From the NCBI RefSeq assembly GCF_000739635.1, contig NZ_BATQ01000008.1:50919-114918 (forward strand): 64,000 nucleotides of DNA. The letters are read 5' to 3'. The notes beneath the pieces were generated by a model. It saw only the letters and a list, made by a program, of their open reading frames with translations. It did no database searches and was not told the DNA's origin. This DNA comes from Verrucomicrobium sp. BvORR034. Its GTDB lineage: Bacteria; Verrucomicrobiota; Verrucomicrobiia; Verrucomicrobiales; Verrucomicrobiaceae. Of the stretch, positions 55,433 through 63,928 are shown piece after piece (the first letter of the stretch is position 1; each line of letters opens with the position of its first letter). The position numbers and the translations under genes were made by a program.

Positions 55433-56110
55433 ATGACCATACTGGTAGTGGAAGACGACCCCCGCACGGCCGAAGCCCTGCGGGAATCCATCACGGACGC
55501 CGGCTGGACCGCCGAGGTCTTAATGCGCGGGGACGAAGCCGTGCAGTGCATCAGCACCCAGGCATTTGATGCCGTGATCATGGACATCATGCTGCCTGGT
55601 AAAGACGGGCTTTCCATCGTCAAACAGCTCCGGGCCATGCACAATTCCACCCCGGTGCTCATGCTTTCTGCCCGGGGCGATGTGGACCACCGCATCAGCG
55701 GCCTGGATGCCGGCGCAGACGACTATCTGGCAAAACCCTTCTCCATGGGGGAGGTGGTGGCCCGCATTCGCGCCATCGCTCGTCGGGGTGGGGAGTCGGG
55801 TGCGATCCTGTTGCGTCTGGCGGATCTCACTCTGGACGTGCCCCACCGCGTCGCCCAGCGTGCTGGCAAAAACATCGAGCTCAGCCCCCGAGAGTTCCGG
55901 CTCGTGCAAGTGCTCATGCAGAACGTGGACACCGTTTGCAATCGCACCATGCTGCTCCGCCTTGTCTGGGACTACAACTTTGACCCGGGCACCAACCTTG
56001 TGGACGTGTATGTCCGGAAGCTGCGTGACAAGATTGACCAAGGTCATGCCATTCCGCTGTTGCACACCGTCAGGGGCGTGGGCTACCTGATGTCGGACAA
56101 GCAACCATGA
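55433..56110 (+). CDS. OmpR-type response regulator
   Basis: A 225-residue cytoplasmic regulator. Receiver domain residues 1-120: acidic pocket EDD (7-9), phospho-acceptor Asp51 (VIMDIMLPGKDG), Lys about 101 (DDYLAKPF). Winged-helix DNA-binding domain 130-220 (LSPREFRLVQVLMQN, VDVYVRKLRDKID). Its stop overlaps the kinase start (ATGA at 56107-56110), so they form a two-component pair. Confidence 0.95.
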   Translation: MTILVVEDDPRTAEALRESITDAGWTAEVLMRGDEAVQCISTQAFDAVIMDIMLPGKDGLSIVKQLRAMHNSTPVLMLSARGDVDHRISGLDAGADDYLAKPFSMGEVVARIRAIARRGGESGAILLRLADLTLDVPHRVAQRAGKNIELSPREFRLVQVLMQNVDTVCNRTMLLRLVWDYNFDPGTNLVDVYVRKLRDKIDQGHAIPLLHTVRGVGYLMSDKQP

Positions 56111-57192
56111 AAATGAAAAGGTCCCTGCGCACACGGCTCTTCTGGGCGCACACCTGTCTGTTCCTGCTCGCCGGAGTCATTTCGGTCCTGTTCACCTGGT
56201 TGGAGCTGGCCAGGGAAGGGGGGCCGCTTCAGGGCACAGGCACCGCAGACTGGTCCTACTTCCTCGCGGCGGCGGCGGCGTCCTGTGTCCCTGTCTTGCT
56301 GCTGGGGGCCGTGAGCTGGTGGCTCATCCGACGGGCGCTTTCTCCCATTCTGGCCCTGACCCAGGCGGCGGAGAAGATCAACCAGGACAGTCTGCACCAG
56401 CAGATTCCCCTGCGGGGCACTGGCGATGAGCTGGACCGCCTGACCTCCGTGCTCAATGACATGACGCGACGTCTGGACACCGCGTTCCAGGAGGTACGGG
56501 AGTTCACCCTGCATGCCTCTCATGAGTTGAAGACGCCGCTCACCATCCTGCGCAATGGCTTTGAGCAGGCGCTCATGGACACCACCCTGCCGGAAAATCA
56601 TCGGGACCGGGTGGCAAACCAGTTGGATGAGATCGAGCGGCTCAACCGGATCGTCTCGGGCCTCACCTTCCTCACTCAGGCGGATGCTCATCAAGTGCAC
56701 CTCCTGGTGGAGGATCTGGACATGGCCGAGCTGGTGCGAGACGCCGCCGGGGAGGCCTCCATCTTGGGCCAGACGCTCAACCTCAGTGTGACCGTGGTCA
56801 TCGACACGCCATGCCGGGTGCGGGGGGATCGTCATCGCCTGCGTCAGCTCCTTCTGAACCTCACGGACAATGCGGTGAAGTACAACCGGCTGGATGGGTA
56901 CGTGGAATACCAGTTGCGCCAGGAAGGGGAGCAGGCCGTGGTGACCGTGCGCAGCGGCGGGCGTGGGATCGGTCCTGAAGAATTGCCGAAGATTTTTGAC
57001 CGCTTCTTCCGCAGCGGGAACTCCCGCGGCAGCACCACGGAAGGGTGCGGTCTGGGGCTCAGCATTGCCCGATGGATCGCAGAGGAGCACAAGGGCTCCC
57101 TCTCCGCCGCCTCCAAGCCAGACAACACCGTGATGACCCTGAAAGTCCCCATGGCAGGCCTGACGAAGTCTGGCCAGGCCACACTGGGATGA
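56107..57192 (+). CDS. Sensor histidine kinase
   Basis: A 361-residue inner-membrane kinase. Two membrane helices (about 12-35 and 55-75) flank a short 20-residue periplasmic loop. A HAMP domain (about 75-130) precedes the DHp motif LHASHELKTPLTIL (phospho-His), then N box (NLTDNAVKYN), D/F boxes and the G2 box (EGCGLGLSIARWIAEEH). The small sensory loop suggests it senses membrane state or a partner rather than binding a ligand directly. Confidence 0.94.
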   Translation: MKMKRSLRTRLFWAHTCLFLLAGVISVLFTWLELAREGGPLQGTGTADWSYFLAAAAASCVPVLLLGAVSWWLIRRALSPILALTQAAEKINQDSLHQQIPLRGTGDELDRLTSVLNDMTRRLDTAFQEVREFTLHASHELKTPLTILRNGFEQALMDTTLPENHRDRVANQLDEIERLNRIVSGLTFLTQADAHQVHLLVEDLDMAELVRDAAGEASILGQTLNLSVTVVIDTPCRVRGDRHRLRQLLLNLTDNAVKYNRLDGYVEYQLRQEGEQAVVTVRSGGRGIGPEELPKIFDRFFRSGNSRGSTTEGCGLGLSIARWIAEEHKGSLSAASKPDNTVMTLKVPMAGLTKSGQATLG

Positions 57193-57242
57193 GGGAAAAT
57201 TCACCTGCCAGCGGCTTCATCGGGTGCTTTTGCTGAAGCCGG

Positions 57243-59240
57243 ATGAGCGGACGGCCTACGACTTCAAGCAACACCCATGCGGCGGGCACCTACCAGTCTC
57301 GCTTGGCGGCGTGGCTCCCTGTGCTGAAGAAGACGGGCTGCTGGCTCCTCATTCTCCTGCCCGCGATCCTGCTGAACCGCATGATCCAGGAGTACAAGGT
57401 GAACATCCCCTTCCTGGATGACTGGATGTTCGTGGACATGGATGTGAAGGCGGCCGCAGGTCAGCTCACCTGGCAGGACTTCTTCCTCGTGCAGATGGAG
57501 CATCGCATGGCCTTTGTTCGCGGGGTGATCATGCTCTTTCACCACTACTGGCCGGGGGAATACACCCGCCAGATGTGGTTTACCTGGCTCCTGCTGTGCT
57601 TCACGACGGCAAATGTGGGCTTGCTCATCCGTCGCACCTCGGAGGCCGCCTTTGCCCAGTGGTGGCCGCTGCTGGCCCTGGCCAGTGTTTCCATCCTCTC
57701 CCCGATGCAGTACCGCATCGTGCTGTGGCCCATGATGTTTCAGGTGGCCTGTCCGGCCTTCTTCCTCACCACTGCGCTGGTGGTGCTGTTGCGTCCTAAC
57801 TGGCCAGCGCGGCTGCGTCTCGTGCTTGCGGTCATTTGCGCAGAGTGCGCCACGCAGACCTTTGCCACCGGTCTGCTGGTCTGGGTGCTCATGGTGCCCA
57901 TGATCTGGTGGTCCAGTGCGCTGAAGCCCGGAAGGGACCGCCAGTGGTTCCTGGTGGCCTGGCTCCTTGTCTTTGGGGTCACCGCCGTTCTCTACTTCCA
58001 CGGGCTCAAGAACGAGGTGGATGGAGCCTTCTCCTACAAGCAGGGGGAAGAGGCCACGATGGGGCGGAATGTCAGCGAGTTCGTTCGTCGGCCCAAGGCG
58101 GCCGCTAGCTTCATCCTCCGGTTCCTGGGCTGTCATCTGGCTCGGGGATCGAGCCTCTCCCTCATGCATACCAGCCTCTGGCTGGGGGGAGCCTCCCTGG
58201 CCTTATTCGGCGCATGCGGGGGCTACTGGCTGCGGCATTTCCGCGAGCAGGCGCTTCGGGAGCGTCTGCTTCCCTGGCTGCTTCTGGGGACCTACTCCGT
58301 AGGCGCGGCCTTTCTCACCTCCCTGGGCCGGTCCTGGGCCACCACGACGGGTGACAATGCGGTGCATGCCCGGTATGTGATCCACGCCGTGCCGCTCACG
58401 GTAGCTCTGGTCGTGCTGGTCTGGCTCATCGCCCGGCATCTCGGCCAGCATCGGCCCGATCTCCGCCGATTCATCCTCCAGTCTCTCACGGCGGGCGCCT
58501 TTGCCCTGATCTTCATGCAGGCCATCTCGTGGTCCTTTGGCTGGCGCATGATGGCGGTGTGGGAATCGTCACGGCTCCGCGGCGCGGCCAACACGCTCTT
58601 CTACAAGCTTCCCCTTACCGTGGAAGGAGATGTGGCCGGGAATCGCAACTTGGCGCGAAAGGCGGACGATCTGGGTCACCTCAGGCCTGCCATGCTCAAG
58701 AATTCCCGGTTGGACAACTTCAGCCTCACCCCCAAGCTGCTCAGCAGCAATACAGCGGAACTCTCCGCCTGCGTGGTGCAGACCAACGAGCAGGGGGCAG
58801 GGGGAGTGGTCTGGGGATACGCCTGCCTGCCTAATCGCGAGCGGGTGGCCGATGCGGTGCTTCTGACCTACAAGGACCCCCATGATGGGCACTGGGAGAT
58901 CTTCCACGTCACCCAGGTGACCGGACTGCCCCTGTACTTCATGGAGGTGATGTCCCGTGACCTCCAGTTCACCCATGTGCCCGAGGGCCATCTGCCGAAC
59001 GAGGGGTTGGCCAAGTTCACCGGCCAGTTCAGCTTCGAGCAGCTCCCTCCCGGGGTGCACCGCGTCATGGCATGGGCACTGGACTATCGGGGCCTGCGCG
59101 TGTTCCCCATGAGGGGGTTCTTCCTCGTGGACACCCAGCGGGGCCGGGTGAAGAGGCTGGGCAACGACCCCAAATCGGTGAACCTGGACTGGTTCATCGA
59201 AAAGGGGCTGGGTAATCCCAACTGGGAGACGCTGAAGTAA
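57243..59240 (+). CDS. Large multipass membrane protein
   Basis: A 665-residue protein with about nine to eleven membrane segments in residues 30-450 and a soluble C-terminal domain of about 190 residues (SACVVQTNEQGAGG... onward). The loop VNIPFLDDWMFVDMD near the N-terminus resembles the first Asp-rich loop of GT-C-type membrane glycosyltransferases (GT39-like), but I see no other family signature. It lies downstream of a two-component system, which may regulate it. Confidence 0.75.
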   Translation: MSGRPTTSSNTHAAGTYQSRLAAWLPVLKKTGCWLLILLPAILLNRMIQEYKVNIPFLDDWMFVDMDVKAAAGQLTWQDFFLVQMEHRMAFVRGVIMLFHHYWPGEYTRQMWFTWLLLCFTTANVGLLIRRTSEAAFAQWWPLLALASVSILSPMQYRIVLWPMMFQVACPAFFLTTALVVLLRPNWPARLRLVLAVICAECATQTFATGLLVWVLMVPMIWWSSALKPGRDRQWFLVAWLLVFGVTAVLYFHGLKNEVDGAFSYKQGEEATMGRNVSEFVRRPKAAASFILRFLGCHLARGSSLSLMHTSLWLGGASLALFGACGGYWLRHFREQALRERLLPWLLLGTYSVGAAFLTSLGRSWATTTGDNAVHARYVIHAVPLTVALVVLVWLIARHLGQHRPDLRRFILQSLTAGAFALIFMQAISWSFGWRMMAVWESSRLRGAANTLFYKLPLTVEGDVAGNRNLARKADDLGHLRPAMLKNSRLDNFSLTPKLLSSNTAELSACVVQTNEQGAGGVVWGYACLPNRERVADAVLLTYKDPHDGHWEIFHVTQVTGLPLYFMEVMSRDLQFTHVPEGHLPNEGLAKFTGQFSFEQLPPGVHRVMAWALDYRGLRVFPMRGFFLVDTQRGRVKRLGNDPKSVNLDWFIEKGLGNPNWETLK

Positions 59241-59259
59241 CTCGCCAGGAGACTGGCTG

Positions 59260-59871
59260 TCAGAGGTTTCTCAAGGCATCGCGGATGAGCTTGTCTGCGC
59301 TGACCTCGCCACCTGCCTTCTTCACGAGATCCTGCACCGTTTTCTGCGCGTCGGTCTGCTTGAACCCGAGGGCGATGAGGGCGAGCACGGCATCCGTTTG
59401 CGCAGCCTGGGTGGGGTCCGGCACCAGACTGTTGCCCGTGCTCCGGGCGGCCTGCCAGGTGTCCACGATCCCCACTTTGTCCTTCAGTTCCAGCACGATC
59501 CGCTCCGCCGTCTTCTTGCCCACGCCACTGATCCGGGAGAGCGCGGTCACATCGTTGCGGATGACATTGTCCTTGAAGTCGCCCACTGCCATGCCGCTGA
59601 GCACAGCCAGGGCCATCTTGGGGCCGATGCCGCTCACCCGGTTGATAAGCAGGCGGAACAGGTCCCGTTCCTCGCTGGTGGCGAAGCCAAAGAGGGTGTG
59701 ATCGCGCTCGGTGATGTTCAGGTGGGTGAGCAGCCTCACCTCCCCCTGACTGCCCGCCAGTCGGTCGTAGGTGGAGAGGGGAACGAGGCAGAGATAGCCC
59801 ACCCCATTGACATCCACCGTGAGCTGGTTGGGCAGGGCTTCGACCAGGTGGCCGCGGAGGTAGGCGATCAT
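59260..59871 (-). CDS. ruvA: Holliday junction DNA helicase subunit RuvA
   Basis: A 203-residue cytoplasmic protein. Domain I (OB-fold) begins MIAYLRGHLVEALPNQLTVDV; helix-hairpin-helix domain II has GIGPKMALAVLSG and GVGKKTAERIVLELKDK; domain III at the C-terminus (VLALIALGFKQTDAQKTV) binds RuvB. RuvA tetramers hold Holliday junctions open for RuvB. ruvB and ruvC are not next to it. Start at 59871 matches all RuvA proteins. Confidence 0.97.
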   Translation of the reverse strand: MIAYLRGHLVEALPNQLTVDVNGVGYLCLVPLSTYDRLAGSQGEVRLLTHLNITERDHTLFGFATSEERDLFRLLINRVSGIGPKMALAVLSGMAVGDFKDNVIRNDVTALSRISGVGKKTAERIVLELKDKVGIVDTWQAARSTGNSLVPDPTQAAQTDAVLALIALGFKQTDAQKTVQDLVKKAGGEVSADKLIRDALRNL

Positions 59872-59953
59872 GGGGCCACATCCGTCTGTCGACGCACTCA
59901 CGCAAGGGGAAAGCGTCACGTCGTGGGGTGCCCCGGCATTTGCCAGTTGAAGA

Positions 59954-60664
59954 ATGGCCCACCTCAGGGAACGTGGCGGCGTGAGACGCTTCCTTCTCCC
60001 TCTCCTCGGCACGGCTGGTGCCGTCGCAGCCCTTGTGGCCCCGCTGTCCACTTTGCTTGCCGAGGCCCCCGCGACAGCCCAGCCCGCGGCTGGAGGCACT
60101 CCCAAGGCCGTGCCGATTCGAGTGGAGAACTACCTCCTGCTGCCGGAGCCCAAAGTCGTCCGTTCTGCCATCTCGGTGACGTTGGCGAAGGCCCGGCTGA
60201 CCGTCTTCACTCCGGTGAAGCTGGATCCCAGTACCTCCCGTCTCGTGCCCTACACAGAGTCGGAGTTCAACAAGCTGGGCATCAGCGCGGACAGCTTTCA
60301 GAGGAAGGCTGCGGAAGCCGCCGACCGCAGGCTGGCCGGTCTGCAGCCAGAATTGATCAAGAACGAGGCCGGAAAGGTCATCTACGCCGTGTACCGGGGG
60401 GAAGACCACCTCTTCCCCTGCTTGCTGACTGCGCCTTCATTGGGCAGGATCTTTGAGAAGGTCTTTGGCAAAGAGGTCTGGGTGGTGACTCCGGACCGCA
60501 ACTCCCTCTATGTTTTCCCCGCGGGGGCCGAGGCGATTCAGGAATTCGCCGACGATCTTCAGGACCGCTTTGACTCCTCCGCCTTCCCGGCCAGCGAGGA
60601 GATCTTTTCCCTCAAGGCCGAGGGCGGTGAGTTGACGGTGGTGGGCAATTTCACGAGCCGCTGA
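59954..60664 (+). CDS. Secreted hypothetical protein
   Basis: A 236-residue protein with a signal peptide or N-terminal anchor (residues 12-36). The mature region (EVWVVTPDRNSLYVFPAGAEAIQEFADDL) resembles some DUF1444-like proteins but the match is weak. Divergent from ruvA (82 bp). Confidence 0.65.
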   Translation: MAHLRERGGVRRFLLPLLGTAGAVAALVAPLSTLLAEAPATAQPAAGGTPKAVPIRVENYLLLPEPKVVRSAISVTLAKARLTVFTPVKLDPSTSRLVPYTESEFNKLGISADSFQRKAAEAADRRLAGLQPELIKNEAGKVIYAVYRGEDHLFPCLLTAPSLGRIFEKVFGKEVWVVTPDRNSLYVFPAGAEAIQEFADDLQDRFDSSAFPASEEIFSLKAEGGELTVVGNFTSR

Positions 60665-60781
60665 GATTCCGCCTATACGGAGGAGACGGAAAATACTATC
60701 GCCATAGGCAACTTTAGGCTGGAAATTGGTGATTTTTCCTGTGAAATCAAACAAAAACTCGCCAACGTGCTTGCGCGGTGC

Positions 60782-60787
60782 TATACT
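60782..60787 (+). promoter_or_regulatory. -10 box of a probably leaderless gene
   Basis: TATACT lies 8 bp before the ATG at 60796, so the transcript would start at or within a base or two of the start codon. No matching TTGACA-type -35 box is visible at the expected 17-bp spacing. Confidence 0.5.
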
Positions 60788-60795
60788 CCCAGTCT

Positions 60796-61128
60796 ATGGC
60801 TACCGTAAGAAAAACACGTTTTTCACGTCGGGTTCCTGACCATGTCACTGATGAGTTGGTCAATGTTCTCTCGGATGGCAAAACTTATGAGTTCAACGTT
60901 CTGTTCGGGCTCGTGTACGAGAACCTAAAGCTAAAAAACGCGGTTAGCGGGGGCGAAGAAATGCTACGACTCCGTTCTTATGAAAAGCTTCAGAACCTTG
61001 TAGGCCGTGGCCTCGTGGAGAAAAAACTGAAGAGCTATCGTGGACTCAAGGGTATTGAAATGGCATCCAGCGCTCATACGCTGGCCCGCGCAGAAGCCGC
61101 AGCTGCCGCTGCCGCTGCCGCCCGCTAA
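60796..61128 (+). CDS. Small winged-helix-like hypothetical protein
   Basis: A 110-residue basic protein. The middle (MLRLRSYEKLQNLVGRGLVEKKLKSYRG) looks like a winged helix with a DNA-binding style wing; the C-terminus is a nine-residue Ala run. The Ala run and the absence of a leader are unusual. Probably a conserved verrucomicrobial small protein; a nucleic-acid-binding role is inferred from the shape. It ends in a terminator 48 bp downstream. Confidence 0.72.
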   Translation: MATVRKTRFSRRVPDHVTDELVNVLSDGKTYEFNVLFGLVYENLKLKNAVSGGEEMLRLRSYEKLQNLVGRGLVEKKLKSYRGLKGIEMASSAHTLARAEAAAAAAAAAR

Positions 61129-61175
61129 TAAGGGCTCCAGTCCGCGCTGTTCCCACAAATCCAACTTTCAAAACC

Positions 61176-61204
61176 AAGCCGCCCTTTTCCGGGGCGGCTT
61201 TTTT
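61176..61204 (+). terminator. Intrinsic terminator
   Basis: AAGCCGCC pairs with GGCGGCTT around CTTTTCCGG, followed by TTTTTT. It ends the small winged-helix gene. Confidence 0.85.
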
Positions 61205-61289
61205 GATGCTTTCTTGACGTTCCGGCCCTCCGCGCTACCCTGCGGCTCTCTTTTAGCCCTTCGTTGCGGTCCTTCTTTCCCTTCCTGTC

Positions 61290-61664
61290 ATGCTTGAGAA
61301 CTATCTCCCTGTCCTGATGCAAATGCTCATGGCCGCCGGCTTTGCCGGGGTGACGCTCCTGGCCAGCGTGCTCGCGGGGAAGTCAGCCAAGCGGAACAAG
61401 ATGAAGGATTCCGCTTATGAGTGCGGCATGCTCCCTCTGGGCGAGGCCCAGCCCCGGTTCAGCGTGAAATTCTACATCGTGGCGATGCTCTTTGTGCTTT
61501 TCGACATCGAAGTGGTCTTCATGTATCCTTGGGCGGTCATTTTCAAAGACTACGTCGCGGTCTTCGGCGCTGCCATCTTCTGGTGGATGCTCTCGTTCGT
61601 GGGTATCTTGCTGGTGGCATTTCTGTACGCCTGGCGCAAGAAGGCTCTCGACTGGAGCTCCTAG
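61290..61664 (+). CDS. nuoA: NADH-quinone oxidoreductase subunit A
   Basis: A 124-residue inner-membrane subunit of complex I with three helices. Family motifs: DSAYECGMLPLGEAQPRFSVKFY (with the conserved Cys loop) and VLFDIEVVFMYPWAVIF. nuoA normally starts a nuoA-N operon, but no nuoB follows here. Confidence 0.93.
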   Translation: MLENYLPVLMQMLMAAGFAGVTLLASVLAGKSAKRNKMKDSAYECGMLPLGEAQPRFSVKFYIVAMLFVLFDIEVVFMYPWAVIFKDYVAVFGAAIFWWMLSFVGILLVAFLYAWRKKALDWSS

Positions 61665-61743
61665 ACTTTGGCAGGTCCACAGGACCACGACTTGAGTGCG
61701 GTACGAACGACCGCTTCACAGACCAAGCGCGAATGGTGAAGGT

Positions 61744-62061
61744 ATGATTTGCCAGGTTTCACTCTTCACTCTGAAACCGGAAGTCACGGCGGACCGGTTG
61801 GAGGAAATGATGTGGACCACCCGGGCCATCCTTCTGAAGATTCGGGAAGTGCTGCACCTGAATGTGGGCAAGCGCATCAAGATCTCCGACCCCTGGCACT
61901 GGTTCGTCAGCATTGAGGCCGAAAGCCTGGACAAGCTGGCCATCCTTCAGGACGACCCGCACTACTACAAGTTTCTCCTCGAAGTGGTGCATCGCTCGGT
62001 CGAGACCCAGCAGGTGATGGTGTTTGAAATGGAGCCCCGCAAGGACGTACGGTACTCCTGA
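61744..62061 (+). CDS. Dabb-domain (stress-responsive A/B barrel) protein
   Basis: A 105-residue alpha/beta ferredoxin-like barrel. The pattern VSLFTLKPEVTADRLEEMMWTTRAILLKIREVLHLNVGKRI matches Dabb dimers. These are small cytoplasmic proteins, some with aldehyde-decarbonylase or olivetolic-acid-cyclase-like activities. Start at 61744 (MICQVSLF). Possibly co-transcribed with nuoA (79 bp). Confidence 0.85.
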   Translation: MICQVSLFTLKPEVTADRLEEMMWTTRAILLKIREVLHLNVGKRIKISDPWHWFVSIEAESLDKLAILQDDPHYYKFLLEVVHRSVETQQVMVFEMEPRKDVRYS

Positions 62062-62103
62062 GCGAGTGGAAGTTTAGTTTGGTTGGCGGGCAACTCAGCG
62101 CCC

Positions 62104-62345
62104 CTGTAGTTGACGACGTGAGGAGAACCGACCAATCGCGCGCGTTTTGGGGTGGCTGCCAAGGAACCAGCTCTGGCAGGTCAATCTCAGTTCGAAGTTA
62201 AACCCCGAAGGGGATTTCTAGCACAGCCCAGCGGTTGGACGAGCCTTAAGCGAGTCAACCCTGGGTACCTCCGGAGACGTTGATCAGGTGGGAAGGCCGA
62301 CAGCATCCGCTTTCTCCCCTCCGCCATCAACACCTCCATGTCAGT
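62104..62345 (+). repeat. Long composite repeat, copy B
   Basis: Homologous to 38129-38375 over about 242 bp. The flanking blocks (CTGTAGTTGACGACG...; CCTGGGTACCTCCGGAGACG; GATCAGGTGGGAAGGCCGAC, then ATCAACACCTCCATGTC) are well conserved, while the hairpin stems between them differ by compensatory changes. Confidence 0.8.
62203..62265 (+). repeat. Two-hairpin repeat module, copy 8
   Basis: Hairpin 1 CCCC-GAA-GGGG (62203-62213), linker ATTTCTAGCACAG, hairpin 2 CCCAGCGGT (62227-62235) with ACCCTGGG (62258-62265), one bulged base, around TGGACGAGCCTTAAGCGAGTCA. Followed by TACCTCC, as in copy 6. Confidence 0.8.
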
Positions 62346-62648
62346 CCCCCCCGGGTTCCTTGGCAGGCACTAGCTGAAGCATCTGCGGGGTTCGTTTGCT
62401 CGCCGATGTCGCCAAGTTTGGACAGACGTTGGGGCTCAACGGGCAGGAGGCATTCCGCCACCGCCGAACGACCATCGACAGCACACGCACCTCTCTCGCA
62501 ACCCTTCAGGCCGCAACTCTGTAGGGACGCCTGTATCCAGACTCTCCGTCCACTTCGCCCTACTCGAGAAAAAAGCAGATGATTACGCTGATGCCATATT
62601 TGAATGCTCTGTCCGCTGCCGAGGTTCTCCATCCCTAAGGGAATGCTC

Positions 62649-62678
62649 TTGACGTTTTTTGAAAATTGCGGGCACAAT
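62649..62678 (+). promoter_or_regulatory. Candidate promoter of the secretin-domain gene
   Basis: TTGACG (62649-62654), an 18-bp spacer, CACAAT (62673-62678). The start codon at 62703 is 25 bp further. Only moderate match to consensus. Confidence 0.55.
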
Positions 62679-62702
62679 AAAACTTGTTCCCCCTTTTCAA
62701 CT

Positions 62703-63233
62703 ATGAAAACGAACGCCCTGCTCGCCGCCCTTCTGGTGGCCACCACTGTCTGGCTTGGCCAGTCCATCGCCCGCGCGGCGGATGAACCCCTCCACGTGCT
62801 CTACCAGGATGGCCGCGCCGCCTTCTATGCAGGGCAGTTCGATGTTGCACGGGAAAAACTGGCCAAAGTGTTGGCGGTGAACCCCAATCACACGCAATCC
62901 CGCGCCATGATGGCCCAGATCGAGGAAAAACTGGGCAAGGATAACGTGATGCTCCGCAAGAGCTACGAAAAGATCATCATCGACAAGATCGAATTCGCCG
63001 ATGTGGAGTTGAGCGAGGCCATTCTGGCGGTGCGCATGAAGGCTAAGGCGGCCACCCAGGACAAGGTGATCCCCAATATCATCCTGAAGACCCCTGAGAT
63101 AGGCAAGAAATCGGTGAGCCTGAATCTGAGCAACATGCCGTTGAGCGAGGTGCTCAACTATCTGGCCCAGGTGGCGGGCGTGCGCATCAGCTACGATACC
63201 TCTGCCGTGCTCTTCACCAGCCCGGCGGGCTAG
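62703..63233 (+). CDS. Orphan secretin/TonB N-domain protein
   Basis: A 176-residue exported protein. Signal peptide cleaved after ARA. One TPR-like repeat (YQDGRAAFYAGQFDVAREKLAKVLAVNPN) is followed by an STN-type domain (KIIIDKIEFADVELSEAI...; VSLNLSNMPLSEVLNYLAQVAGVRISYD). This is the N-terminal part of many secretins, but the membrane-spanning barrel is absent: the protein ends right after the domain. May be a partner of a secretion system or a truncated secretin. Confidence 0.72.
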   Translation: MKTNALLAALLVATTVWLGQSIARAADEPLHVLYQDGRAAFYAGQFDVAREKLAKVLAVNPNHTQSRAMMAQIEEKLGKDNVMLRKSYEKIIIDKIEFADVELSEAILAVRMKAKAATQDKVIPNIILKTPEIGKKSVSLNLSNMPLSEVLNYLAQVAGVRISYDTSAVLFTSPAG

Positions 63234-63265
63234 CCAGCGCGTCTTGGTGGTGGTAGTGGGTGGGC

Positions 63266-63928
63266 ATGCACGCACCAGTGGCATTGATTACCGGGGGCTT
63301 GGGCGATCTCGCTCAAGCCCTTCATGTTGAACTGACCGGGCAGGGATACGCCGTGCATGCCCCGGGCCGGACGGAAATGGATGTGACCTCCTCGGCCTCA
63401 GTGGATGCGTTTGTCAGCGGGATGGAGGCGCTGGATCTCCTCGTCTGCAATGCGGGTGTCTGTCGCGATGGTGGCATGCTGAAGATGGAGGAGTTGGACT
63501 TTGACCAGGTGCTCGATACCTGCCTGACCGGGGCATTCCGGGCGGCACGAGCTGCGTTAAAACGCATGAGCCGGCAGCGTCGGGGCCACATCGTTTTCAT
63601 TGGCTCCTTTTCAGGCTGGCGAGGCCCGGCCGGGCAGGCCAACTATGCGGCGGCCAAGGCGGGTCTGCTGGCCCTCACTCAGAGCTTGGCGGCCGAGTAT
63701 GGCGCGCGGAACATCCGGGTGAATTGTGTGCTCCCCGGATTCATGGAAACGCGGATGACCGCTGGCCTTGGGGAGGAGTTGAAGAAGACCTTCCTGGCGG
63801 CGCATACCTTGGGAAGGTTCAATACTCCGCAGGAGGTGGGTCGTTTCATTGTTCACCTCGATCGATTTTTGCCGCACACCTCCGGACAGGTTTTCAATCT
63901 GGACAGCCGATTGCATCGGTCGGCGTGA
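63266..63928 (+). CDS. Short-chain dehydrogenase/reductase
   Basis: A 220-residue SDR. The cofactor motif is LITGGLGDLAQAL (a variant of TGxxxGxG), NAG is present (VCNAGVCRD), and the catalytic Ser-Tyr-Lys are in IGSFSG and NYAAAKAG. VNCVLPGFMETRM is the typical SDR after-motif. Resembles FabG-type ketoacyl reductases. Start at 63266 (MHAPVALITGG); a GTG at 63260 is also possible. Downstream is the window end. Confidence 0.92.
   Translation: MHAPVALITGGLGDLAQALHVELTGQGYAVHAPGRTEMDVTSSASVDAFVSGMEALDLLVCNAGVCRDGGMLKMEELDFDQVLDTCLTGAFRAARAALKRMSRQRRGHIVFIGSFSGWRGPAGQANYAAAKAGLLALTQSLAAEYGARNIRVNCVLPGFMETRMTAGLGEELKKTFLAAHTLGRFNTPQEVGRFIVHLDRFLPHTSGQVFNLDSRLHRSA

Larger units (their letters stand above)
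62062..62702. other. Intergenic region holding the second long composite repeat
   Basis: 641 bp without a convincing gene. It carries the long composite repeat, copy B (62104-62345), including two-hairpin module copy 8 (62203-62265). The last 60 bp hold the promoter of the next gene. Confidence 0.7.

Noticed and set aside
62280..62582. 100-residue open frame in the composite repeat
   Set aside because: It starts inside the repeat and is not conserved between its two copies.
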